From Streptomyces chrestomyceticus JCM 4735 (GTDB taxonomy: Bacteria > Actinomycetota > Actinomycetes > Streptomycetales > Streptomycetaceae), in NCBI RefSeq assembly GCF_003865135.1, contig NZ_BHZC01000001.1, forward strand, positions 7,750,001-7,814,000: a DNA stretch of 64,000 nt, written 5' to 3'. The position numbers and the translations under genes were made by a program. A model generated the notes under the pieces. It made no database searches, was not told the origin of the DNA, and was given only the letters and a program-made list of their open reading frames with translations. Of this stretch, positions 31,484 to 43,506 are shown piece by piece (the first letter of the stretch is position 1; each line of letters begins with the position of its first letter).

Positions 31484-33409
31484 ATGACTGAGTATGGCCG
31501 GGGCTACGGCTCCGAACCGTGGCATCCCGACGACCCTCTCTACGGAGACCAGGGTCGTTACGGGGGCCAGCCGCGACAACCTCAGCAAGGTCCCTACGGG
31601 GAGCAGTACGACGGCCCGCAGCAGCAGAACGCTTACGGCGGTCAGCAGCAGGGCGGGCAGCAGCATGGCGGCCATGGCGGTCAGCAGCACGGTGGTCACG
31701 GCGGTCAGCAGCATGACGGCCATGGCGGTCAGCAGCAGCCCTACGGGCAGCAGCCGCAGGGCCGGCAGTGGGACGAGCTGTCCGGCCCGTACCCTCCGGC
31801 CCAGCAGCAGTACGGCGGCGGCTGGGACGCCTCCCAGGGCGGCGCCCCGTACGACCCGTACGGGCAACACCCGCCGGTCGACCCGTACAGCGGCCAGAGC
31901 CCCGACTACTACGGGACGCAGGACGCCTACCCGCCGCCGCAGCCCCAGCACCTCCGGCAGCAGCAGGCAGGGCAGCCGGGGCCGCACGGCCAGGCCGGAC
32001 AGTCGGGGCCCCAGGGGCAGCCCGGTCCGCACGAGCAGTCCGGGCCGCACGGCCAGTCCGTTCCGCAGGGACCGCACGGTCCGCAGGGACAGGGCGAGCA
32101 GGGAGACCAGATCGCCCAGACCGCCCAGTTCGAGGCGGTACGGCCGGAGCACTTGAACCAGCCGCCGCACCCGTCCCCGCCCGGCGACGACTTCCGGGCC
32201 GCTCCCGGTCCCGAGCAGGACGAGCAGGTACGCGACCCGGCGCACTCCTTCTTCAAGGACGACCGGGACGGCGACGACGGCTACGACGACGACACCGACC
32301 CGCGCGAGGAACGCCGCGCCGGCCGCGAGCGCCGCGGCCGCAAGAGCAAACAGCGCAGCCGGATGGCCTGCCTGATCGTCGCCGGTGTCTTCGTCGTCGG
32401 CGGTGGCGGTGTCGCCTACTTCGGCTACGACTTCTGGCAGAGCCACTTCGGCTCGGCCCCCGACTTCGAGGGCGAGGGCAGCGGGGACGTCCAGGTCCAG
32501 ATCCCGTCCGGCGCCTCCCTCCTGAAGATGGGCCTGATCCTCAAGGAGGCGGGCGTCGTCAAGAGCGCGGACGCCTTCACGGAGGCGGCGAGCGACAAGC
32601 AGCTCCAGGCCGGCGCCTACTCACTGCGCAAGCAGATGTCCGCGGCGTCCGCGGTCCAGCTCATGCTCGACCCCAAGAGCCGCAACGGCCTGACCGTGCG
32701 CGAGGGCCTGCGCAACGGTGCCGTCTACGACCTGATCGACAAGAAGCTGCACCTGACGTCCGGTACGACCAAGGACGTCGCCGCCGCGCAGCTCAAGAAC
32801 CTCGGGCTGCCCTCCTGGGCGAACAGCAACCCGAAGATCAAGGACCCGCTGGAAGGGTTCCTCTACCCGTCCACCTACAGCGTCAGCGGCAAGGCGAAGC
32901 CCGAGGACGTCCTCAAGGAGATGGTGGCGCGGGCCAACCGGGAGTACGCCAAGTACGACCTGGAGGAGAACGCCAGGAAGCTGGAGCTGAAGTCGCCGCT
33001 GGACCTGATCACGGTCGCCAGCCTCACCCAGGCCGAGGGCATCACCCACGACGACTTCCGCAAGATGGCCGCGGTCGTCTACAACCGGCTGGCGCCGAGC
33101 AACACGATCACCAACCAGAAGCTCGAATTCGACTCCACGTACAACTACCTGAAGAACCAGAGCAAGATCGACATCAGTACGCGCGAGATCCGCAACTACG
33201 ACGACCCGTACAACACGTACTTCTACAAGGGCCTGCCGCCCGGCCCGATCGGCAACCCCGGCGAGGACGCGCTGAAGGCGTCGATCGACCCGGACCAGAG
33301 CGCCAAGTGGCTGTTCTTCATCTCGATCGACGGCAAGAAGACGGACTTCACGACCAACCTCAAGGACCACGAGAAGCTGGTCGCGGAGTTCAACAAGCGC
33401 AAGCGGTAG
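31484..33409 (+). CDS. mltG: Endolytic transglycosylase MltG with a long Gln/Gly/His/Pro-rich N-terminus
   Basis: A 641-aa membrane-bound lytic transglycosylase that cuts nascent glycan strands and so sets peptidoglycan chain length. The first ~290 residues are cytoplasmic and low complexity (Gln, Gly, His, Pro; 24-bp repeats below). A TM follows at about 294-316, then a LysM-like subdomain and the YceG catalytic domain with the presumed catalytic E518 in ASLTQAEGI, plus STYNYL and GLPPGPIGNPG. E. coli MltG lacks the long leader. ATG 31484 follows ctctaggggatcg. It sits between ruvX and aroE. Confidence 0.95.
   Translation: MTEYGRGYGSEPWHPDDPLYGDQGRYGGQPRQPQQGPYGEQYDGPQQQNAYGGQQQGGQQHGGHGGQQHGGHGGQQHDGHGGQQQPYGQQPQGRQWDELSGPYPPAQQQYGGGWDASQGGAPYDPYGQHPPVDPYSGQSPDYYGTQDAYPPPQPQHLRQQQAGQPGPHGQAGQSGPQGQPGPHEQSGPHGQSVPQGPHGPQGQGEQGDQIAQTAQFEAVRPEHLNQPPHPSPPGDDFRAAPGPEQDEQVRDPAHSFFKDDRDGDDGYDDDTDPREERRAGRERRGRKSKQRSRMACLIVAGVFVVGGGGVAYFGYDFWQSHFGSAPDFEGEGSGDVQVQIPSGASLLKMGLILKEAGVVKSADAFTEAASDKQLQAGAYSLRKQMSAASAVQLMLDPKSRNGLTVREGLRNGAVYDLIDKKLHLTSGTTKDVAAAQLKNLGLPSWANSNPKIKDPLEGFLYPSTYSVSGKAKPEDVLKEMVARANREYAKYDLEENARKLELKSPLDLITVASLTQAEGITHDDFRKMAAVVYNRLAPSNTITNQKLEFDSTYNYLKNQSKIDISTREIRNYDDPYNTYFYKGLPPGPIGNPGEDALKASIDPDQSAKWLFFISIDGKKTDFTTNLKDHEKLVAEFNKRKR
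31664..31735 (+). repeat. Three tandem 24-bp repeats within mltG
   Basis: Three in-frame copies of a 24-base unit like catggcggccatggcggtca plus gcag, differing by a few substitutions, encode an HGGHGGQQ repeat. This suggests replication slippage and length variation in the cytoplasmic leader. Confidence 0.85.
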
Positions 33410-33527
33410 GGGACACGGACCGGTGGCCGGCCCGTCCGCTGCCCGACGGCGGCGGTCGGGTCCGGGGCCGCCTCGGCCCCCGCGCGCGGTTCGTCTATCG
33501 TTTCGCGGGTCCGAGCTGAGGAGCACC

Positions 33528-34367
33528 ATGTCCAGTGAAGTCCAGGGCCGTCACCGTGCGGCGGTCCTCGGGTCGCCGATCGCCCACTCCCTCTCCCCGG
33601 TCCTGCACCGGGCCGCCTACACCGAACTGGGCCTGACCGGCTGGGAGTACGGCCGGCACGAGATCGACGAGGCCGCGCTGCCGGGCTTCATGGCCGGGCT
33701 GGACGGCGGCTGGGCGGGTCTCTCCCTGACCATGCCGCTCAAGCGCGCGGTGATCCCGCTGCTGGACGGGATCAGCGACACCGCCGCCTCCGTGGAGGCC
33801 GTGAACACCGTCGTCTTCACCGAGGACGGGCGGCGCATGGGCGACAACACCGACATCCCGGGCATGCTGGCCGCCCTGCGTGAGCGCGGTGTCCAGCAGG
33901 TCGAACGGGCCGCCGTCCTGGGCGCCGGCGCCACCGCCTCCTCCGCGCTCGCGGCCCTGTCCCGTATCTGCGCTGGCGAGGTGACCGCCTACGTACGCAG
34001 CGAGGCGCGCGCCGCGGAGATGCGCGGCTGGGGCGAGCGGCTGGGCGTCGACGTCCGTACGGCCGACTGGTCGCAGGCCGCCGCGGCCTTCGAGGCGCCG
34101 CTGGTGATCGCCACGACCCCGGCCGGGACCACCGACGCGCTGGCCGCCTCGGTACCCGAACAGCCCGGCACCCTCTTCGACGTCCTGTACGAGCCCTGGC
34201 CGACCACCCTCGCCACCGCGTGGGGCGCGCGCGGCGGGGCGGTCGTGGGCGGCCTGGACCTCCTCGTCCACCAGGCCGTACTGCAGGTGGAGCAGATGAC
34301 GGGGCGGTCCCCGGCGCCCCTGGAGGCGATGCGCGCGGCGGGGGAGGCGGCGCTCGCGGGGCGGTGA
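33528..34367 (+). CDS. aroE: Shikimate dehydrogenase
   Basis: A 279-aa NADP-dependent enzyme converting 3-dehydroshikimate to shikimate. Seen: the substrate-binding start AAVLGSPIAHSLSPVLHRAAY, the catalytic Lys in LTMPLKRAVIPLLD, VNTVVFTEDGR with GDNTDIPGML, and a Rossmann segment AAVLGAGATASSALAAL. ATG 33528 is preceded by gaggagc. The NADP loop is short. It heads the aro cluster, 126 bp before aroC. Confidence 0.95.
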   Translation: MSSEVQGRHRAAVLGSPIAHSLSPVLHRAAYTELGLTGWEYGRHEIDEAALPGFMAGLDGGWAGLSLTMPLKRAVIPLLDGISDTAASVEAVNTVVFTEDGRRMGDNTDIPGMLAALRERGVQQVERAAVLGAGATASSALAALSRICAGEVTAYVRSEARAAEMRGWGERLGVDVRTADWSQAAAAFEAPLVIATTPAGTTDALAASVPEQPGTLFDVLYEPWPTTLATAWGARGGAVVGGLDLLVHQAVLQVEQMTGRSPAPLEAMRAAGEAALAGR

Positions 34368-34394
34368 CCCGTCCGGCCCGTCCGGCCCGTCCGG
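34368..34394 (+). repeat. 9-bp tandem repeat x3
   Basis: Three perfect copies of cccgtccgg directly after the aroE stop codon. A simple-sequence feature of unknown meaning. Confidence 0.8.
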
Positions 34395-34493
34395 CCGGTG
34401 GTCCGGTTCCTGGACGGGCAGCGGTGCACCGGCGCGGACGTGGGAGGATCAGGGGAAGACTGTTCGCGCAGTAGCAGGACATGAGGAGCATCG

Positions 34494-35674
34494 TTGAGCA
34501 GGTTGCGCTGGCTGACGGCGGGGGAGTCGCACGGCCCCGCACTCGTGGCGACGCTGGAGGGCCTCCCGGCCGGCGTCCCGATCACCACGGACATGGTGGC
34601 GGACGCCCTGGCCCGTCGCCGGCTCGGCTATGGCCGCGGTGCCCGCATGAAGTTCGAGCGCGACGAGGTCACCTTCCTGGGCGGTGTCCGGCACGGGCGC
34701 ACCCTCGGCTCGCCCGTCGCGATCATGGTCGGGAACACCGAGTGGCCCAAGTGGGAGAAGGTCATGGCGGCCGACCCGGTCGACGAGGCGGAGCTGGCCG
34801 AACTGGCCCGTAACGCCCCGCTGACCCGGCCCCGCCCCGGCCACGCCGACCTGGCCGGCATGCAGAAGTACGGTTTCGACGAGGCCCGCCCGATCCTGGA
34901 GCGCGCCTCCGCCCGCGAGACCGCGGCCCGCGTCGCGCTCGGCACGGTCGCCCGCTCCTTCCTCAAGGAGACGGCCGGCATCGAGATCGTCTCGCACGTG
35001 GTCGAGCTGGCCGCTGCCAAGGCCCCCTACGGCGTGGTCCCCAAGCCCTCGGACGTGGAGCGGCTGGACGCCGACCCGGTGCGCTGCCTCGACCCCGAGG
35101 CGAGCGCGGCGATGGTCGCCGAGATCGACCAGGCCCACAAGGACGGTGACACCCTCGGCGGCGTCGTCGAGGTGCTGGCGTACGGCGTGCCCGTGGGCCT
35201 CGGCTCGCACGTCCACTGGGACCGGCGGCTGGACGCGCGGCTGGCCGCTGCCCTCATGGGTATCCAGGCCATTAAGGGCGTCGAGGTCGGCGACGGCTTC
35301 GACCTGGCCCGGGTCCCCGGCTCCAAGGCGCACGACGAGATCGTCTCCACCGACGAGGGGATCCGCCGCACCACCGGCCGCTCCGGCGGCACCGAGGGCG
35401 GCCTGTCCACCGGTGAGCTGCTGCGCGTACGGGCCGCGATGAAGCCCATCGCGACCGTCCCGCGCGCCCTGGCCACCGTCGACGTCGCCACCGGCGAGGC
35501 CACGCAGGCGCACCACCAGCGCTCCGACGTGTGCGCGGTCCCCGCGGCCGGCATCGTCGCCGAGGCGATGGTCGCGCTGGTGCTGGCGGACGCGGTGGCG
35601 GAGAAGTTCGGCGGCGACAGCGTGCCGGAGACCCGCCGCAACGTGCGGTCCTTCCTCGACGGCCTGGCGATCAA

Positions 35675-35678
<4 letters not shown>
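34494..35678 (+). CDS. aroC: Chorismate synthase
   Basis: A 394-aa FMN-dependent enzyme making chorismate from EPSP. It begins [20 protein letters not shown] with the conserved GESHG, and carries [30 protein letters not shown] and [13 protein letters not shown]. The start is TTG at 34494 with ATG-less context but aggagc upstream. The stop overlaps the aroK start (GTGA). Confidence 0.97.
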
Positions 35679-37778
<2,100 letters not shown>

Positions 37779-37794
37779 GCCCGGTCAGCGCCAC

Positions 37795-37826
37795 CCCCCG
37801 GCCGTCGCAGAGCCGACGGCCGGGGG
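37795..37826 (+). terminator. Terminator after aroQ
   Basis: A 13-bp perfect stem cccccggccgtcg / cgacggccggggg with a six-base loop, 16 bp after the stop. Confidence 0.8.
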
Positions 37827-38030
37827 ACACCGGCTGCCCCTGCCGGGGGAGGACTGCGGCCATGTTCTGCGGGTACCGTTCGCCGGACAACCACCTCGGC
37901 CCACCCGGGCCGGACGCCCGGCGCGCCGGACACGAGCACCGTACGGACGGAACTCCCGCCCGTACCGCAAGCACCGCGCATGCCCCGGGCGGCCACGAGC
38001 ATTCGACCGCACGAGACGGAGAGCCACCGG

Positions 38031-38882
38031 ATGCAGCACGCAGGGGGGACTCCGCTGCCACCGCCTCACGGGCCGGTGCCGGGCCACGGGGCCGCGATGA
38101 CCCCGCATCCCGGTGCCGGCCACCCGATACCGCCGCACCAGCATCAGCACCAGCCGCAGGCCGCGCCGCCCGCGCCCGGCTGGCCCCCGCCGCCCGCCGC
38201 CCCGCCGCACGGCGCACCGACCGCGCCGCCGCCCGCCGAGGCCACCGGGCACATCCAGCTCCCGCCCGGCGCCCCCGTGGCGCTGCCCAGCCCGCCCGCC
38301 GGCGCCGCCGCGCCGGACGCCGCGCACGCCGCCGTGGCCGTGCTGCTCATCGGCCCGGCCGGCGCCGGCAAGACCAGCGTCGCCCGGCACTGGGCCGACA
38401 CCCGCCGGGTGCCCACCGCGCACATCAGCCTCGACGACGTCCGCGAATGGGTACGGTCCGGCTTCGCCGACCCCCAGTCCGGCTGGAACGACCACTCCGA
38501 GGCGCAGTACCGCCTGGCCCGCCGCACCTGCGGCTTCGCGGCCCGCAACTTCCTCGCCAACGGCATCTCCTGCATCCTCGACGACGCCGTCTTCCCGGAC
38601 CGCCCGGTCATCGGCCTCGGCGGCTGGAAGCGCCACGTGGGCCCCGGTCTGCTGCCGATCGTGCTGCTGCCGGGCCTGGAGATCGTCCTGGAGCGCAACG
38701 CCCGCCGCACGGGCAACCGGCGCCTCTCCGACGAGGAGGTCGCCCGCATCCACGGCCGGATGGCGGGCTGGTACGGCTCCGGCCTGCCCATCATCGACAA
38801 CTCCGCACACGACGTCCCCACCACGGCCCGCCTCCTGGACGACGTGGTCGCCCGCAGCATCGCGAGCCCGCCGAGTTGGTAG
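38031..38882 (+). CDS. P-loop NTPase with a Pro/His-rich N-terminus (kinase-like)
   Basis: A 283-aa protein. The first ~95 residues are low complexity (Pro, His, Gly, Gln). An ATP-binding domain follows with Walker A LIGPAGAGKTSVARHW, a DDVREWVRSGF segment and a second helical part with RRLSDEEVARIHGRM and LPIIDNSAHDV. This resembles small ATP-binding kinase or zeta-toxin-like proteins, but the substrate is unknown. ATG 38031 lies after ggagagccaccgg; an earlier ATG at 37980 adds 17 residues without a better ribosome site. It sits between aroQ and a large repeat-bearing gap. Confidence 0.8.
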   Translation: MQHAGGTPLPPPHGPVPGHGAAMTPHPGAGHPIPPHQHQHQPQAAPPAPGWPPPPAAPPHGAPTAPPPAEATGHIQLPPGAPVALPSPPAGAAAPDAAHAAVAVLLIGPAGAGKTSVARHWADTRRVPTAHISLDDVREWVRSGFADPQSGWNDHSEAQYRLARRTCGFAARNFLANGISCILDDAVFPDRPVIGLGGWKRHVGPGLLPIVLLPGLEIVLERNARRTGNRRLSDEEVARIHGRMAGWYGSGLPIIDNSAHDVPTTARLLDDVVARSIASPPSW

Positions 38883-38905
38883 GGGCGGGGCGGGGTTTCG
38901 TACGC

Positions 38906-38941
38906 ACGGAACTCCGGGCTCATACGGAACTCCGGGCTCAT
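38906..38941 (+). repeat. 18-bp perfect tandem repeat x2
   Basis: Two consecutive identical copies of acggaactccgggctcat, starting 24 bp after the P-loop protein stop. Confidence 0.9.
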
Positions 38942-39032
38942 GCAGCCCCGGATGCACGACAGGCGCCGGGCGCACGAAGCCCCGGGGCAACGAACGGCGC
39001 CGGTTTCCCGCGGCTCCCGGGGGTTCCCGCCG

Positions 39033-39430
39033 CCCCCTCCGGGTATTCCCCCGCCGGGGGGATGATCGCGTTCGATTTGCTCCGTAGGGCCGCCGGGCCG
39101 GGTCCGCCGGGTCGGCGCCGCTCCGCCCGCTGCCCTCGCCTGGCCAGCTCTGCCCGCCCGGTGAGACCGGTGGGACCCGCCCGGGTCGGGTACCTGCCCG
39201 CCTGACCCCGCCCGAGCGTCAGGTTCCGCCTGGCCCCCTCGGGGTATCCCCCTGCCGGGGGGATGATCGCGTTCGAGTTGCCCCGTAGGGCCGCCGGGCC
39301 GGATCCGCCGGGCCGGACCCGCAGGTCCGGCGCCGCTCGGCCCGCCCTGCCCGCCCGGCGACACCGGCCGCATCCGCCCGGGGTGGGTACGTGCCTGCCC
39401 GACATCGCCCGAGTGCCTGACCCCGCCCGA
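39033..39430 (+). repeat. 201-bp direct repeat x2
   Basis: Two imperfect copies with a period of 201 bp, shown by ggggggatgatcgcgttcga at about 39056 and 39257, the flanking ccccctccgggtattccccc / ccccctcggggtatccccct segments and the tccgtagggccgccgggccg / cccgtagggccgccgggccg segments. The first halves are well conserved and the second halves are degenerate. The inner part can form a hairpin between ccccc and ggggg runs. Confidence 0.75.
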
Positions 39431-39782
39431 GCGCCTGGTTCTACCTGGGCGCCCGATTCCGCGTAGATGCCCGGCCCCGAGCGCCTGGCCTGTCCGTCTC
39501 TCCTGTCCACCCGATTCCGCCCGGCCACCCGGCCCGCGCGCTCGATCGGTCCTCGGGCGCCCATCGGGCGAACCCGTCCCGGCCACGCCCGCGCGCCCGG
39601 CGCCGTCCACCCGCCCGCCGGCCCCGTCGGTCGTACGCCCTGCCCAACCCGCCGTGCCTACCCGGCCAAGCTCGCCGCCCCCAGCCGAGCCCCCTCCCAC
39701 GTGCCCCCGGGCCGTCCCCCCCAATCCCCCGCCCGGACCCGCCCGACCGGCCGGGCCGGAGTGGGGACCGTACGCTCGGTGC

Positions 39783-40889
39783 ATGTCCGAGCTCTACTCG
39801 GCCCGGCGTACGCGGCTGCGCGACCGCTGCGCCGCCGCCGGCAGCGCCGCGGCGCTGATCTCGCGTCCCGCCAATGTCCGCTACCTCGCCGGCTGCGCGC
39901 CACCCGGCGCGGCCCTGCTGCTCGGGCCCGACGACGACCTGCTGCTGACCGAGGGGCCGCTCAGCGGCGATCCCTCGGAGGGGCGGCCCGCCGAGGAGCT
40001 GCGGGTCTCCGAGCTGCCCACCCGGGACGGCGACCCGGTGGTGGCCGCCGCCGACCAGGCCGCGCGGGCCGGGGCGGGCACGCTGGCCGTCGAGGAGCAT
40101 CACCTCACGGTCGCCCGGCACCGCGCGCTGGCCCAGGTGGCGCCCCGGCTGCGGCTCGCCGACCTCGCCCGCGCCGTCGAGGCGCAGCGGGTCGTCAAGG
40201 ACGACGAGGAGATCTCCTGCCTGCGGATCGCCGCGGAGATCACCGACCAGGCCCTCGGGGAGTTGCTGGAGTCGATCCTGGTGGGCCGTACGGAACGGCA
40301 CCTCGCCCTGGAACTGGAGCGCCGTCTGGTGGACCACGGCGCGGACGGCCCGGCCTTCGCCACCTCGGTCGGCGCGGGGCCGCATTCGGGGCGTCCCGGA
40401 CATCTGCCGACCGACCGGCGGGTCGAGGAAGGTGACTTCCTGACCGTCAACCTGGGTGCGAACTACCGTGGTTACCGCTGCGAGATCGGCCGTACCTTCG
40501 TCATCGGCACCACGCCGGCGGACTGGCAGATCGAGCTGTACGACCTTGTTTTCGCAGCCCAGCGGGCCGGTCGGGAGACCCTGGCGCCGGGTGTGGAATG
40601 CCGCGAGGTGGACCGGGCGGCGCGTCAGGTGCTGGTCGGCGCGGGCCACGGCGAGCGCCTGGGGCCGGGTACCGGACACGGTGTGGGACTCGAAATCGAC
40701 GAGGACCCTCGGCTGTCACCTGCGGCCATGGGTAAACTGGACGCTTGCGTGCCGGTCACCGTCGATCCGGGGGTTCACATCCCGGGCCGCGGCGGCGTCC
40801 GGATCGACGACACACTCGTCGTCCGCCCCGAGGCGGACGGCGGGCCCGAGCTACTCACGATCACGACCAAGGAGCTGCTCGCGCTCTGA
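39783..40889 (+). CDS. M24 (aminopeptidase P-like) family protein with altered metal ligands
   Basis: A 368-aa two-domain protein: an N-terminal creatinase-like domain ([20 protein letters not shown]) and a pita-bread M24 fold. M24 peptidases bind two metals with D, D, H, E, E. The equivalent positions read N223 ([11 protein letters not shown]), E234 (RCEIGRTF), H299 ([10 protein letters not shown]), D328 (TVDPGVHIP) and D342 (GVRIDD), so only His is canonical. The remaining structural motifs are intact. It may have lost peptidase activity or changed metal or substrate. ATG 39783. The efp gene follows after 67 bp; the pepP/Q-efp pair is conserved. Confidence 0.88.
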   Translation: MSELYSARRTRLRDRCAAAGSAAALISRPANVRYLAGCAPPGAALLLGPDDDLLLTEGPLSGDPSEGRPAEELRVSELPTRDGDPVVAAADQAARAGAGTLAVEEHHLTVARHRALAQVAPRLRLADLARAVEAQRVVKDDEEISCLRIAAEITDQALGELLESILVGRTERHLALELERRLVDHGADGPAFATSVGAGPHSGRPGHLPTDRRVEEGDFLTVNLGANYRGYRCEIGRTFVIGTTPADWQIELYDLVFAAQRAGRETLAPGVECREVDRAARQVLVGAGHGERLGPGTGHGVGLEIDEDPRLSPAAMGKLDACVPVTVDPGVHIPGRGGVRIDDTLVVRPEADGGPELLTITTKELLAL

Positions 40890-40956
40890 GCCGGACCCGG
40901 TTCGACGCGCGGCTGCCCGGGGTCCCACCACCCGCAGTCCAGGAGATTCCGCAACC

Positions 40957-41523
40957 GTGGCTTCCACGAACGACCTCAAGAACGGCCTGGTGCTCAAGCT
41001 CGAAGGCGGCCAGCTCTGGTCCGTCGTCGAGTTCCAGCACGTCAAGCCCGGCAAGGGCCCCGCCTTCGTCCGCACCAAGCTCAAGAACGTGCTGTCCGGC
41101 AAGGTGGTGGACAAGACCTTCAACGCCGGTGTGAAGGTCGAGACGGCCAACGTCGACAAGCGTGGGATGCAGTTCTCGTACATGGACGGCGAGTACTTCG
41201 TCTTCATGGACATGGACACCTACGACCAGCTTCACATCGACCGCAAGACCGTCGGTGACGCCGCCAACTACCTGCTCGAAGGCTTCGAGGCCGTCGTCGC
41301 CCAGCACGACGGCTCGGTGCTCTACGTCGAGCTGCCGGCCGCGGTCGAGCTGACCATCCAGGAGACCGAGCCCGGCGTCCAGGGCGACCGCTCCACCGGC
41401 GGCACCAAGCCCGCCACGCTGGAGACCGGCTACCAGATCCAGGTGCCGCTCTTCATCACGACCGGTGAGAAGATCAAGGTCGACACCCGCTCCGGCGAGT
41501 ACCTCGGCCGGGTGAACAGCTAA
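40957..41523 (+). CDS. efp: Translation elongation factor P
   Basis: A 188-aa three-domain EF-P that rescues ribosomes stalled at proline stretches. Domain I has [22 protein letters not shown]... with the tip lysine K33 in a PGKGP loop, the form typical of an actinobacterial subfamily reported to work without modification. Domains II and III follow, ending [17 protein letters not shown] 40957 follows aggag. nusB begins two bases after the stop. Confidence 0.98.
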   Translation: MASTNDLKNGLVLKLEGGQLWSVVEFQHVKPGKGPAFVRTKLKNVLSGKVVDKTFNAGVKVETANVDKRGMQFSYMDGEYFVFMDMDTYDQLHIDRKTVGDAANYLLEGFEAVVAQHDGSVLYVELPAAVELTIQETEPGVQGDRSTGGTKPATLETGYQIQVPLFITTGEKIKVDTRSGEYLGRVNS

Positions 41524-41525
41524 CC

Positions 41526-41960
41526 GTGGCCGCCCGTAACAAGGCCCGTAAGCGCGCCTTCCAGATCCTCTTCGAGGCCGACCAGCGCGGTGCCGACGTG
41601 CAGTCCGTGCTGGCGGACTGGATGCGGCACGCCCGGACCGATCCGCGGCAGCCGCCGGTCAACGAGTACACCCTGCAACTGGTCGAGGGGTACGCGGAGC
41701 ACGTCGAGCGCATCGACGAACTGCTCGACACCTACTCCGTCGGCTGGTCGCTGGACCGGATGCCGACGGTCGACCGCAATGTCCTGCGGCTCGGCGCGTA
41801 CGAGCTGATCTGGGTGGACGAGACGCCGGACGCCGTGGCGATCGACGAGGCGGTGCAGTTGGCCAAGGAGTTCTCCACGGACGAATCCCCGGCCTTCGTC
41901 AACGGCCTGCTGGCCCGCCTGAAGGAACTGAAGCCCAGCCTGCGGCGCGAGGCGCGCTGA
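41526..41960 (+). CDS. nusB: Transcription antitermination factor NusB
   Basis: A 144-aa all-helical protein that binds boxA RNA with NusE (S10) to form rRNA antitermination complexes. It starts ARNKARKRAFQILFEADQRG and contains GWSLDRMPTVDRNVLRLGAYEL and the DEAVQLAKEFSTDESPAFVNGLL end. GTG 41526 directly follows efp. A strong terminator follows. Confidence 0.97.
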   Translation: MAARNKARKRAFQILFEADQRGADVQSVLADWMRHARTDPRQPPVNEYTLQLVEGYAEHVERIDELLDTYSVGWSLDRMPTVDRNVLRLGAYELIWVDETPDAVAIDEAVQLAKEFSTDESPAFVNGLLARLKELKPSLRREAR

Positions 41961-41980
41961 GGCGGCGGTGGATCCCGTGA

Positions 41981-42014
41981 AAGGGCCCGGAGCGTATCGA
42001 CGCTCCGGGCCCTT
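41981..42014 (+). terminator. Terminator after nusB
   Basis: A perfect 14-bp stem aagggcccggagcg / cgctccgggccctt with loop tatcga, 20 bp after the nusB stop. Confidence 0.88.
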
Positions 42015-42052
42015 CGCATGTGCGGGGGAGGGGGAGCGCCGGTACACAGAAA

Positions 42053-42084
42053 ACCGCCGCCCCGACGGAGTCGGAAGCGGCGGT
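42053..42084 (-). terminator. Terminator of bldD
   Basis: An 8-bp perfect stem around a 16-base loop, 29 bp beyond the minus-strand bldD stop. On the minus strand it is followed by tttt, the typical intrinsic end. Confidence 0.75.
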
Positions 42085-42113
42085 ACGTTTCTGCAGGTGA
42101 CGCCCGTACGGGG

Positions 42114-42614
42114 TCAGATGTCCTCGTGCTGCACCGCGCGGCGCGCGTCGGCGTCCAGCACGCCCCAACTGATGAGCTGCTCGGTCAGCACGGAGGGCGA
42201 CTGGTCGTAGATCACCGCGAGGGTGCGCAGGTCGTCCTGGCGGATCGAGAGGACCTTGCCGTTGTAGTCACCGCGCTGGCTCTGGATCGTGGCGGCGTAG
42301 CGCTGCAGCGGGCCGGCCTTCTCGGCGGGGACGTGGGCCAGCCGCTCCAGGTCCAGGACCAGCTTCGGCGGCGGCTCGGCCGCTCCGCCCGGGGTCGTGC
42401 CCGGCAGGAGTTCCTGCACCGGGACACCGTAGAAGTCGGCCAGCTCGGCCAGGCGCTGCACGGTCACGGCACGGTCGCCGCGCTCGTACGAACCCACCAC
42501 GACGGCCTTCCAGCGGCCCTGGGACTTCTCCTCGACACCGTGGAGAGAGAGGCCCTGCTGGGTGCGGATGGCGCGGAGCTTGGCCCCGAGCTGTTTGGCG
42601 TATTCGCTGGACAT
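42114..42614 (-). CDS. bldD: Developmental regulator BldD
   Basis: A 166-aa master repressor of Streptomyces development. The N-terminal XRE helix-turn-helix (about residues 4-70, EYAKQLGAKLRAIRTQQGLSL) binds DNA. The C-terminal domain carries the c-di-GMP signature R114GD116 ... R125QDD128, allowing tetrameric c-di-GMP to make the dimer that represses sporulation genes during growth. The protein ends DADARRAVQHEDI. ATG 42614 is taken; an upstream in-frame ATG at 42671 would add 19 residues absent in relatives. It is divergent from pyrR. A palindrome CTCACTGTGAG (42667-42677) upstream may be an autoregulatory site (uncertain). Confidence 0.97.
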   Translation of the reverse strand: MSSEYAKQLGAKLRAIRTQQGLSLHGVEEKSQGRWKAVVVGSYERGDRAVTVQRLAELADFYGVPVQELLPGTTPGGAAEPPPKLVLDLERLAHVPAEKAGPLQRYAATIQSQRGDYNGKVLSIRQDDLRTLAVIYDQSPSVLTEQLISWGVLDADARRAVQHEDI

Positions 42615-42812
42615 AAAGCTCCCCGGACGCTGTGTAGACGTGCGGCGCGGGCCGCGCGGCTGGTAACTCACTGTGAGGTTACGCAGCGTAATTTGGCTTC
42701 GTCAAGCCGAATGAGTCACACGGTGGCCCCGAAGGGGTGCGCTCGGACTCCGCCGTGGCTCCTGGTACCGTGAACGGCGTAACCCCGACGTCCTTTAAAG
42801 TCCGTCCTGTGA

Positions 42813-43412
<600 letters not shown>

Positions 43413-43506
43413 CGCCCTTCTGGACGGACCCGGTACGGCCGGGCCGCCAGTCATGCCTGCTCGACGGACATACCCGTACACCTCCCTCACTCACGGAGAA
43501 AACCGG

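Larger units (their letters stand above)
38883..39782. other. Noncoding gap of about 900 bp, repeat bearing
   Basis: No supported gene. Contents in order: two copies of an 18-bp unit, two copies of a 201-bp unit, and a Pro/Ala/Arg-coding-like simple GC sequence (about 39480-39760). Long open frames are present on both strands but shift at repeat edges and have no starts with ribosome sites, so I treat them as noise. Confidence 0.65.

Noticed and set aside
42664..42682. BldD operator at its own promoter
   Set aside because: The CTCACTGTGAG palindrome is tempting because BldD represses itself, but the published consensus aligns with several mismatches. Noted under bldD only, not called as a site.
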